Source of the DNA: Bog-473 sp035552095
GTDB lineage: Bacteria; Actinomycetota; Acidimicrobiia; Acidimicrobiales; RAAP-2
Direction: 5' to 3'
Assembly: GCA_035552095.1 (NCBI GenBank)
Contig: DASZMA010000153.1
Coordinates: 1 to 6,824 of the forward strand
DNA: 6,824 nucleotides
In this document: one piece after another, positions 1 to 5,622 of the stretch
Layout of the letters: every line of letters starts with the position of its first letter
Numbering within the stretch: the first letter of the stretch is position 1
Translations under genes and position numbers: made by a program
The notes under the pieces: generated by a model
Databases searched by the model: none
Seen by the model: only the letters and a program-made list of their open reading frames with translations
Told to the model about the DNA's origin: nothing

Positions 1-1182
1 GGGAGCAGCGCCACCCTGAACGGGACCGTCAACGACGAGGGGACGGCCACCTCGTACAACTTCGAGTACAGCACCTCAAGCTCCCTCGCCTCGCCCACCA
101 GCACGACCCTGACCCCGCTGGCGGCGTCGGGCAGTGCGCAGTCGGTGTCGGCGTCGATCACCGGCCTGACCGCGGGGACCACCTACTACTTCGAGCTGCT
201 GACCACCACCGACGGCAACGGCGGCATCCTCAACTTCAACGCCACCGCCGGGACCCCGGTGCCGATCCAGATTTACGGCACCGACGCCATCGGGACGGCG
301 ATCGCCGTCTCCCAGGCCGAGTTCCACACCACGCACTCGGCCGGCGGCGTCGTGCTGGCCCGCGATGATTTCTTCTCCGACTCCCTGGCCGGTGGTCCTT
401 TGGCCGCCGCCATCAATGGGCCGCTGCTGATCACGCCCGGGGCGTCCATCAGTGCCAGCCTCGACCCCCGGGTCGTCACTGAGATCCAGCGGGTGCTGCC
501 GGCCGGTGGAACGGTGTACATCCTGGGCGGCAACCAGGCGCTCAACCCGAGCATCGACACCACGCTCCAGGCTGACGGCTTCAACACCATCCGGGAGGCC
601 GGGGCCGATGCCTACGCCACCGCGGTCGGGATCGCCAACGCCCTCGCCAGCACCAGCTGGGGCACCCCCAGCACGGTGTTCGAAGCCACCGGGCTCAGCT
701 TCTACGACGCCCTGTCGGCCGTGCCCGCCGCGATCAAGCAGCACGCGGCGATCCTGCTGACCAACGGGTCCAGCCAGGACGCGGCCACGGCCACCTACCT
801 GGCGGCGCACCCGAGTGACACCCGCTACACCGTCGGTGGTTCGCTGGCGGCGGGCGGGGCCGACCCCAGCGCCATCAACATCTCGGGCCAGGACCTGTTC
901 AACACGTCGGCAGCTGTCGCTTCCCGTTTCTTCCCCAGCGCTCCCATCTTCGGGGTGGCCACGGCGGCGGACTTCCCCGACGCCCTGGGCGGCGGGGTCT
1001 ACATGGCGACGGGCGGCCGATCGGGCCCGATCCTGCTGGTGAACCAGAGCACGCCCCTGCCCTCAGAGATCCTCCCGTACCTGGCCAGTCTCGCCGTCGG
1101 GACCCAGGGCTTCGTCTTCGGTGGGCCCTTGGCCATCGGGCCCAATGTCCTGTCGGCCCTGCAGGCGGCGGTCGGCGGGTAG
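1..1182 (+). CDS. Cell-wall-binding repeat (CWB2-like) surface protein with fibronectin-III-like domain, 5' partial
   Basis: The reading frame is open from base 1 to a TAG at 1180-1182, giving 393 visible residues; the true start lies outside the window. A GTG at 145 is in frame but sits inside a domain, so it is not taken as the start. Residues 1-82 look like a bacterial fibronectin-III-like domain (ATLNGTVNDEGTATSYNFEY, then ITGLTAGTTYYFEL). Three cell-wall-binding repeat 2 units follow, at about 92-182, 194-283 and 287-393. Each has a G-x-D-x-x-x-T-A/S opening, a central F-x-D-(A/S)-L motif (FFSDSLAGGPLAA, FYDALSAVPAA, FPDALGGGVYMA), a P/A-I-L-L stretch and a closing GG (ILGGNQAL, TVGGSLA, VFGGPLAI). 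In known families, triplets of this repeat attach secreted proteins to cell-wall polymers non-covalently. The protein is therefore inferred to be an exported, wall-anchored protein, with its signal peptide and any effector domain upstream of the window. The specific function is unknown. Confidence 0.9.
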   Translation, partial: GSSATLNGTVNDEGTATSYNFEYSTSSSLASPTSTTLTPLAASGSAQSVSASITGLTAGTTYYFELLTTTDGNGGILNFNATAGTPVPIQIYGTDAIGTAIAVSQAEFHTTHSAGGVVLARDDFFSDSLAGGPLAAAINGPLLITPGASISASLDPRVVTEIQRVLPAGGTVYILGGNQALNPSIDTTLQADGFNTIREAGADAYATAVGIANALASTSWGTPSTVFEATGLSFYDALSAVPAAIKQHAAILLTNGSSQDAATATYLAAHPSDTRYTVGGSLAAGGADPSAINISGQDLFNTSAAVASRFFPSAPIFGVATAADFPDALGGGVYMATGGRSGPILLVNQSTPLPSEILPYLASLAVGTQGFVFGGPLAIGPNVLSALQAAVGG

Positions 1183-1240
1183 GGTCGGGGCCGGTCGTCA
1201 AGAGGTGGGGGATCACCGCACCTGTTGGCCTTTTGGCAGT

Positions 1241-1485
1241 ATGGAATGTAAGCCAACGGAAAAGGCAACCATCACGTTGGGCCGCGCCAAAGCTCGTAAG
1301 CAGTGGATCTGGCCCTGGACCAGTTCATCCGGACCGAGCGAGTACGGGCTGACATGGCGGCATATCGACGCGTACCTCCAGTTCAGGAGCAAATTTACCC
1401 GGCCCTCCTGGCCGACTCGGCTGCCTTGACCAATGACACGGACTGGGAGGGGCGGTACGCCGACGACGCCAATCCGCTCGAATGA
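1241..1485 (+). pseudogene. Frameshifted antitoxin remnant (MazE/ribbon-helix-helix-like)
   Basis: No intact frame spans this stretch, but two adjacent frames join into one sensible small protein. From ATG 1241 frame 2 reads MECKPTEKATITLGRAKARK up to base 1300. From about 1303 frame 1 continues VDLALDQFIRTERVRAD and ends with a TGA at 1483-1485, closing on an acidic DTDWEGRYADD tail. Restoring one base near 1300-1301 (AAG-[G]CA-GTG) would fuse them into a protein of about 81 residues: a short beta strand, a helical segment rich in R/K and A, then an acidic C-terminus. That is the build of small ribbon-helix-helix antitoxins, whose tails wrap the toxin. The stop overlaps an ATG (ATGA, 1482-1485) that opens the toxin-like remnant, the usual coupling of such operons. 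Family assignment rests on pattern recognition only. The lesion could be a true mutation or a sequencing error, but the damaged toxin next to it favours real decay. Confidence 0.5.
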
Positions 1486-1697
1486 ACCCGCCGACGCGGT
1501 ACCTCAACTGAGGTTTAGGTCGGCCGCCGAAGACTGAAGCCGAAAACTGAATTCGACAGCCGTCGGTGGCCAACCTCGACCAGGTCCAGGTCGTCACCCG
1601 CCGCCGTCTGCCCGACGGGTTGGCCGATTTCTGCCCGTTACGTTGGTTGCCCCCTGCTTGGCCCTCTCCATCGCCCGTGGACTGCGAGCCCGGATGA
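1482..1697 (+). pseudogene. MazF-like toxin remnant, internally deleted
   Basis: An ATG at 1482 overlaps the antitoxin stop (ATGA) and reads MNPPTRYLN before a TGA at 1509-1511; a second in-frame TGA lies at 1548-1550. In the same frame, bases 1560-1634 encode PSVANLDQVQVVTRRRLPDG followed by LADFC, and the frame ends at TGA 1695-1697. The S-V-A-N-L-D-x-V-x-x-V-x-(R/K)-x-x-L pattern resembles the C-terminal third of MazF/PemK ribonuclease toxins (compare the general form SVVNLDQIRTVDKSRL). In such toxins it sits about 70 residues from the start; here it is only 26 codons in. The first strand and catalytic core (RGEVWW..., GRRP...) are therefore missing or scrambled. A short VGRR at 1519-1530 in frame 1 may be a leftover of the GxRP region. 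No functional product is expected. The residual identity is moderately convincing, not certain. Confidence 0.45.
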
Positions 1698-1725
1698 CAA
1701 AGTCCTGACCAAGGCCTGATATCCT
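1694..1725 (+). promoter_or_regulatory. Weak candidate promoter for rpsA
   Basis: An ATGACA hexamer (1694-1699) resembles a -35 box. It is followed by TATCCT (1720-1725, fitting the actinobacterial TAnnnT -10 pattern but with a long 20-bp gap) or by TGATAT (1717-1722, with a 17-bp gap but a poor match). This is the best match seen in the roughly 145 bases between the toxin remnant and rpsA. A small hairpin (CGCTG at 1734-1738 with CAGCG at 1746-1750) lies in the implied leader. Support is weak. Confidence 0.2.
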
Positions 1726-1843
1726 GAAACGCCCGCTGGCACCGGCAGCGCGGCACCCTATTGGACTCACACCGACCCCGGCGCGGTCAGCTGCCCCATC
1801 CGCGGTGCGGATCGGGACGGCGCAGTTGAAAGCGAGCTTTTGC

Positions 1844-3370
1844 ATGACCGACGTACGCACCCCCCTCCTTTCTCCCGAAGCCATGGGCAGCTTCGACGCC
1901 GAGGGGAACTACACCCCCCGCACCATCGTTGACGACGACCTGGGTGACGCCGATCTCGAACAGGCGATGGGCGACTCCATCATTGAGTTCGAAGATGGGG
2001 ACGTGATCGAGGGGACGGTCGTCAAGATCGACCGGGACGAGGTCCTGCTCGATATCGGCTTCAAGTCCGAAGGCGTCATCCCCGCCCGCGAGCTCTCCAT
2101 CCGCAACGACGTCCACCCCGAGGAGATCGTCAAGCTCGGCGAGCACATCGAGGCCCTGGTCCTGCAGAAAGAGGACAAGGAAGGGCGCCTCGTCCTCTCC
2201 AAGAAGCGGGCTCAGTACGAGCGGGCCTGGACGACGATTGAAGAGAAGAAGAACAACGGTGAGATGGTCAGCGGACCGGTCATCGAAGTCGTCAAGGGCG
2301 GCCTGATCGTCGACATCGGTCTGCGCGGTTTCCTGCCCGCTTCCCTGGTCGAGCTGCGCCGGGTGCGCGAGCTGCAGCCCTATGTAGGCAAGGTCATTGA
2401 GGCCAAGATCATTGAGCTGGACCGCAACCGCAACAACGTGGTGCTCTCCCGCCGGGCCTGGCTAGAAGAGGCCCAGAAGGAGCAGCGGGGCGACTTCCTG
2501 GCCAACCTCAAGCCGGGCGAGCGGCGCAAGGGCGTCGTGTCCTCCGTGGTCAACTTCGGTGCCTTCGTCGACCTGGGTGGCATGGACGGTCTGGTCCACG
2601 TCTCCGAGCTCAGCTGGAAGCACGTCGACCACCCGACCTCGGTGGTGCAGGTGGGCGACGAGATCGAAGTTGAGGTGCTCGACGTCGACCTCGACAAGGA
2701 GCGCATCTCGCTCTCGCTCAAGTCGACCCAGTCCGACCCCTGGCAGGAGTTCGCCGACAGCCACGCCGTGGGCCAGCTGGTCTACGGCCGCATCACCAAG
2801 CTGGTGCCCTTCGGCGCCTTCGTGCAGGTCGGTGACGGGATCGAAGGACTGGTCCACATTTCCGAGATGGCGGTCCACCACGTGGACCTGCCCGAGCAGG
2901 TCGTCACCCCCGGCGAGGAGCTGTGGGTCAAGATCATCGACATCGACCTGCAGCGCCGCCGTATTTCGCTGTCGATCAAGCAGGCCGCTGAGGGTGGCGA
3001 GGTCTCCGAGGAGTACCGCGAAGCCTTCGGCGAGCACGCCTACGACGAAGAGGGCAACTACATCGGCTTCGACTACGCCGAGGGCGAGTTCACCCCCGAG
3101 ACCGACGCCCAGGCCGCCTGGGCCGACTTCGCCGAAGAGGTGGGCGTGCCGGTCGTGCAGGGCGAGTCTGACTCCGGCGCCGTATCCGGGCAGGAAGTCG
3201 ATCCTGGTCCGATCCCCGACACGGCCATGGCCGGTGCCCTAGCCGATGCCGTGGCCGCCGCGGCCGCGACCGAGTCACCCGCCGACGAGGAGCCCCGGGC
3301 CGAAGAGGACATCGCCGAGCTCGAAGTCGACGTGGCCCCGACGGCTGACGAGGCTCCCGCCCAGGGGTAA
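1844..3370 (+). CDS. rpsA: 30S ribosomal protein S1
   Basis: This encodes ribosomal protein S1, the RNA-binding small-subunit protein that helps dock mRNA during translation initiation. The ATG at 1844 gives 508 residues, close to the usual actinobacterial S1 length. Four S1 (OB-fold) domains are seen at about 52-121, 138-204, 226-294 and 311-379. The third and fourth are the most canonical, with VNFGAFVDLGGMDGLVHVSE and VPFGAFVQVGDGIEGLVHIS, each closing on an ISLSLK/ISLSIK strand. A C-terminal extension with YDEEGNYIGFDYAEGEFTPE is typical of actinobacterial S1; it runs into a low-complexity Ala/Glu/Asp-rich tail (about 460-508). The start is uncertain: only a poor Shine-Dalgarno (AAAGCGAG, about 8 bases upstream) precedes ATG 1844, a GTG at 1805 would add 13 residues, and an ATG at 1883 would remove 13. 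Residues before about 50 are acidic and variable. The coaE gene often found next to actinobacterial rpsA is absent here. Confidence 0.97.
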   Translation: MTDVRTPLLSPEAMGSFDAEGNYTPRTIVDDDLGDADLEQAMGDSIIEFEDGDVIEGTVVKIDRDEVLLDIGFKSEGVIPARELSIRNDVHPEEIVKLGEHIEALVLQKEDKEGRLVLSKKRAQYERAWTTIEEKKNNGEMVSGPVIEVVKGGLIVDIGLRGFLPASLVELRRVRELQPYVGKVIEAKIIELDRNRNNVVLSRRAWLEEAQKEQRGDFLANLKPGERRKGVVSSVVNFGAFVDLGGMDGLVHVSELSWKHVDHPTSVVQVGDEIEVEVLDVDLDKERISLSLKSTQSDPWQEFADSHAVGQLVYGRITKLVPFGAFVQVGDGIEGLVHISEMAVHHVDLPEQVVTPGEELWVKIIDIDLQRRRISLSIKQAAEGGEVSEEYREAFGEHAYDEEGNYIGFDYAEGEFTPETDAQAAWADFAEEVGVPVVQGESDSGAVSGQEVDPGPIPDTAMAGALADAVAAAAATESPADEEPRAEEDIAELEVDVAPTADEAPAQG

Positions 3371-3378
3371 CACATAGG

Positions 3379-3393
3379 CCAGCCACCGGCTGG
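3379..3393 (+). terminator. Short hairpin downstream of rpsA
   Basis: CCAGCC (3379-3384), a 3-base ACC loop and GGCTGG (3388-3393) form a perfect 6-bp GC-rich stem nine bases after the rpsA stop. No T-tract follows; the next bases are G/T-mixed. It could be a weak factor-independent terminator or an mRNA 3'-end stabiliser. It could equally be a partial attenuator that lowers expression of the next gene, which has its own strong ribosome binding site. Confidence 0.3.
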
Positions 3394-3407
3394 GTAGTGG
3401 TTGTGGT

Positions 3408-3417
3408 GAGGAGGAGG
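3408..3417 (+). promoter_or_regulatory. Strong ribosome binding site for the PNPOx-like gene
   Basis: GAGGAGGAGG is a near-ideal Shine-Dalgarno ending 8 bases before ATG 3426. It fixes the start of the downstream gene and is much stronger than anything in front of rpsA. Confidence 0.8.
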
Positions 3418-3425
3418 CTGATCTC

Positions 3426-3968
3426 ATGACGACGCACACGGTCGGGACCGCAAACCTGCCGCCCCAGACTGAGGCGTGCATCGCCACCGAGGCCAGTAAA
3501 GGCACCGCGGCCATTCCATGGGAAGAGGCGCGGGCCCATCTGGCCGAGGCCCGTTCCTACTGGCTGGCCACGATCCACCCCAAGGGGCATCCCCACGTGC
3601 GCCCGGTGCTGGCCGTCTGGCTGGGCGGTCGTCTGTACTCCACCTCGAATCCGACGGCGCGCAAGGGCCGGAATCTGGCCCACGACCACCGCTGCGTGCT
3701 CACGGCCCGCACCGAGGCACTCGACGTGGTGGTGGAGGGGTACGCGGCCAAGGTCAGCGAAGGTGGCCTGCTGCAGCGGGTGGCCGATGCCTACATCGCC
3801 AAGTACGAGTGGCCGGTGGTCGTGCGCAACGGCGCCTTCGAGGCGCCTTACGGGGCACCCACCGCCGGGCCCCCGCCCTATGAGGTCTACGAGATCAAGC
3901 CCGAAGTGGTCTACGGGTTCGGCACCGACGACGCCTGGGCCGCTCGCTCGGCCCGCTGGACCTTCTGA
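3426..3968 (+). CDS. Pyridoxamine 5'-phosphate oxidase-like (FMN/F420 split-barrel) protein
   Basis: This is a 180-residue protein of the PNPOx-like split-barrel superfamily. Residues 1-29 are a variable N-terminus and the barrel runs from about 31 to 180. Recognisable elements are the helix IPWEEARAHLAEARSYWLAT, the strand pair HPHVRPVLAVWLGGRLYSTS, the ARKGRNLAHDHRCVLTA segment that contacts cofactor phosphate in relatives, VVVEGYAAKV, and a C-terminal SARWTF that matches the common S-A-T-R-W-x-F ending. Relatives bind FMN, F420 or haem as dimers and catalyse redox reactions or act as cofactor-binding proteins. Many are annotated 'pyridoxamine 5'-phosphate oxidase family' without making PLP. 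The sequence does not show which cofactor or substrate is used, and a true PdxH is unlikely because its substrate-binding tail is not evident. The start is set by GAGGAGGAGG 8 bases upstream. The gene follows rpsA by 55 bases and may be partly read through from it. Its 3' end overlaps the convergent membrane-protein gene by 58 bases. Confidence 0.9.
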   Translation: MTTHTVGTANLPPQTEACIATEASKGTAAIPWEEARAHLAEARSYWLATIHPKGHPHVRPVLAVWLGGRLYSTSNPTARKGRNLAHDHRCVLTARTEALDVVVEGYAAKVSEGGLLQRVADAYIAKYEWPVVVRNGAFEAPYGAPTAGPPPYEVYEIKPEVVYGFGTDDAWAARSARWTF

Positions 3969-4657
3969 CCAGCTCTCCTGGAGCGACGCAATCCGGGCGG
4001 ACCGGCCAGCCCGGCCACCCATCCGCCGATCAGCGCCAGTGCCGGCACGTGCCAGTCGTAGTCGAAGGCCCCGGTCACGGCGAAGGCGACCAGCGCCGCC
4101 GCCGCACACGAGGTCGCCACATTGACCCGGCGCACGCCCCACGCCACTGAGCAGGCGGACAGGCCGAGCAGCCCGAGACCGATGATCCCGGCGTCCGCCG
4201 CCACCTGGAGGTACTCGTTGTGGGCGAAGTGGGCGTACACGCCGGTCGTCCCGATGAAGGGGAGGATGCGGTCGGACCCGACCCCGCTCCACGGCGCCAG
4301 ATTGAATTGGTGCACGGCGGCGGCCCATTCCGGGTTGCGATCGAACAGGGCGGCACCTGAGAGGAAGCGCAGCGAGATCTCCGAGTGCAAGAAGGCGACG
4401 GTGCCCAGGGCGGCCAGGCCGATGGCCACCGCGGCCAGGGTGAGCGTGCGCCGGCTGGGGCGGGGGAGTGGCGGCGGGGTGATCAGGGCCGCCGCCAGGG
4501 CGCAGCCGACCACGGCTACGGCGAGCCACGGGGTCGGGGTCACGCTGAGCGACGTGCCGACGGCCACGGCACCGGCCACCAGGCCCAGCGCCAGCGGCAA
4601 CCACATGGCCCGGTAACGCGCCCCGGGGATGAGCAGGGCGCCGCACAGCAGCCCCAC
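3911..4657 (-). CDS. O-antigen ligase/polymerase-like membrane protein (Wzy/WaaL C-terminal half), probably a 5'-truncated gene remnant
   Basis: The visible frame gives 248 residues from GTG 4657, with about six hydrophobic segments (roughly 17-37, 43-60, 72-90, 156-174, 180-198, 203-220). The periplasmic loop carries the hallmark of the O-antigen ligase/Wzy family: NPEW...A....N...WSGVGSDR (109-130), then AHFAHNEYLQVAADAGIIGL (142-161). Such proteins join or polymerise lipid-linked sugar chains at the outer face of the membrane. Full-length members usually exceed 400 residues. Here the frame is closed by a stop about 45 bases upstream of the GTG, and the neighbouring ATP-grasp gene ends only 95 bases away, so the N-terminal half has no room and is missing. 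The GTG has no clear ribosome binding site. The most likely reading is a non-functional 3' fragment left by a deletion. Its 3' end, a basic tail after residue 222, overlaps the convergent PNPOx-like gene by 58 bases. Confidence 0.75.
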   Translation of the reverse strand: MGLLCGALLIPGARYRAMWLPLALGLVAGAVAVGTSLSVTPTPWLAVAVVGCALAAALITPPPLPRPSRRTLTLAAVAIGLAALGTVAFLHSEISLRFLSGAALFDRNPEWAAAVHQFNLAPWSGVGSDRILPFIGTTGVYAHFAHNEYLQVAADAGIIGLGLLGLSACSVAWGVRRVNVATSCAAAALVAFAVTGAFDYDWHVPALALIGGWVAGLAGPPGLRRSRRAGQKVQRAERAAQASSVPNP

Positions 4658-4662
4658 CGCGG

Positions 4663-4731
4663 CACCTCGGCTCCCTGGTCCACGCCGATGTGGTCATGGC
4701 CTCGGCCACCAGCACCATCGCCGGCTGCTGA
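4663..4731 (+). pseudogene. Possible glycosyltransferase/epimerase-like C-terminal fragment
   Basis: On the plus strand this short frame reads HLGSLVHADVVMASATSTIA plus GC and ends at TGA 4729-4731. The pattern H-L-x-x-L-(V/L)-x-H-A-D-V-V-(x)3-S-T resembles the sugar-nucleotide-binding segment of GT-B glycosyltransferases, glycerophosphotransferases and UDP-GlcNAc 2-epimerases (general form LLHHADVVVNVAST). Almost every third codon position is G or C, but so is the opposing frame, so composition does not settle it. It starts where the membrane-protein frame is broken, so it could be a second scrap of a lost polysaccharide gene cluster. With only about 22 residues, chance is a real alternative. 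Confidence 0.22.
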
Positions 4732-4747
4732 GCTCACTCAGCTCAGC
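4727..4747 (-). terminator. Perfect 8-bp hairpin after the ATP-grasp gene
   Basis: GCTGAGCT (4727-4734), loop CACTC (4735-4739) and AGCTCAGC (4740-4747) form a perfect inverted repeat beginning 6 bases beyond the ATP-grasp stop codon on the minus strand. No T-tract follows on either strand, which is common for terminators of high-GC actinobacteria. It probably ends the hydrolase/ATP-grasp transcript and would leave the downstream membrane-protein fragment without a promoter. Confidence 0.4.
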
Positions 4748-4756
4748 TCAGCTCAG
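4737..4756. repeat. Tandem pentanucleotide CTCAG, four copies
   Basis: Four uninterrupted CTCAG units occupy exactly 20 bases. They overlap the right arm of the hairpin at 4727-4747 and contain the TGA stop of the ATP-grasp gene (4753-4755 read on the minus strand). Because the stop is the first thing read in the repeat, copy-number change would not alter the ligase protein. Confidence 0.85.
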
Positions 4757-5622
4757 GGCAGTAGCTCGCTGAGCACCTGGGCGAAGCGGGACGCCGCCGC
4801 CGGCCGGATCTCGAAGAAGAGGGCCGGGTCGAGCAGCTCGAGTTCCAGCACCGCCGGCGTGCCGTCGGGCAACGGCACCAGGTCGACCCGGGCGTAGGTG
4901 GCGGGCCCTAACAGCCGCTCGGCCGCGGCCAGGGCGGCCTGCGCCGCGGCCACCTGCGTCCCGCTCGGCTCGGCCGCGCCGATCACCTGGTACTCCATGA
5001 GATGGTCCTGCGCGCCGACGCCGGCCCGCAGCATCGCCCCCTTGCTGATGGCGTGGCTGAACGAGCCGCCCAGGAAGATGAGGCCCACCTCGCCCTGAAC
5101 GTCGACCGTGTCGAGGTAGGGCTGGACCATCACCGTGCGGCCCGCCGCCAGCAGGCGGGTGACATGTTCCCGGGCGCTCGCATGCTCGCCGACCCCGTAG
5201 CGCGCCGTCTGGTAGCCGCCACCCGACACGGTCGGCTTGACCACGAACTGACCGGGCGGGAACGGGTCATCCGCCATCGCCCGGTCCGACACCCAGGTGG
5301 TGGGCACTATGACCACGCCCGCTTGGTCCAGCTCCGCCAGGTAGCGCTTGTCGAGATTCCAGCGCAGGGTGGCCGGGGAGTTGACCACCCGCACCACGGG
5401 CGCCAGGGCATCGGCCCAGGCCAGGAACTCGTCCGGCCGGTGGATGTTGTCCCAGGCCCCGTTGGCCACCACCAGGTCGTACGCATCCCAGGCCACGCTG
5501 GGGTCGGTCCACAGCTGGGTGCTGGCCTCAATGTCGAGCTCGGCCAGCGCGGCGCGCAGCAAGGGCCAGTCGGTGCTGAGGTCAGGGAAGGCGGCCGAGG
5601 CGGCCACGGCGAGGCGCCGCAT
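4753..5622 (-). CDS. ATP-grasp ligase, DcsG/RimK-like
   Basis: This is a 289-residue ATP-grasp enzyme. Such enzymes activate a carboxylate with ATP as an acyl-phosphate and join it to an amine or other nucleophile. The overall pattern resembles the group containing DcsG, the O-ureido-D-serine cyclo-ligase of D-cycloserine synthesis. Seen in order are the N-terminal fold (DAYDLVVANGAWDNIHRPDEF, 46-66), RWNLDKRYLAEL with K92, FVVKPTVSGGG with the ATP-binding Lys (K129), a hinge VMVQPYLDTV (164-173), GEVGLIFLGGSFSHAISKG (177-195), ARVDLVP (244-250) and the metal/ATP carboxylates in LELELLDPALFF (259-270). It is close in length to the family and complete. The substrate cannot be read from sequence, and cycloserine synthesis is not implied, since none of the other dcs genes is in view. 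The ATG at 5622 overlaps the hydrolase stop as TGATG and lacks a clear Shine-Dalgarno, which suggests translational coupling to that gene. Confidence 0.9.
   Translation of the reverse strand: MRRLAVAASAAFPDLSTDWPLLRAALAELDIEASTQLWTDPSVAWDAYDLVVANGAWDNIHRPDEFLAWADALAPVVRVVNSPATLRWNLDKRYLAELDQAGVVIVPTTWVSDRAMADDPFPPGQFVVKPTVSGGGYQTARYGVGEHASAREHVTRLLAAGRTVMVQPYLDTVDVQGEVGLIFLGGSFSHAISKGAMLRAGVGAQDHLMEYQVIGAAEPSGTQVAAAQAALAAAERLLGPATYARVDLVPLPDGTPAVLELELLDPALFFEIRPAAASRFAQVLSELLP

Noticed and set aside
76..810. A 244-codon minus-strand frame opposite the cell-wall-binding protein
   Set aside because: It is Gly/Arg-rich, low in hydrophobic structure and matches no family, while the opposing frame has clear CWB2-like repeats.
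1325..1884. Minus-strand open frames across the rpsA upstream region, 96-143 codons
   Set aside because: They lack recognisable motifs and lie opposite the plus-strand antitoxin/toxin-like fragments and the rpsA start, which explain the sequence better.
3090..4718. A 542-codon open frame on the minus strand, antisense to the rpsA 3' end and the PNPOx-like gene and out of frame with the membrane protein
   Set aside because: Its translation is Arg/Pro/Gly-rich with no recognisable domain, and it opposes well-supported genes. Long antisense frames are expected at this GC content.
4753..5622. Naming the ATP-grasp gene dcsG and inferring D-cycloserine production
   Set aside because: Resemblance is at family level only, and no other cycloserine pathway gene is present in the window.
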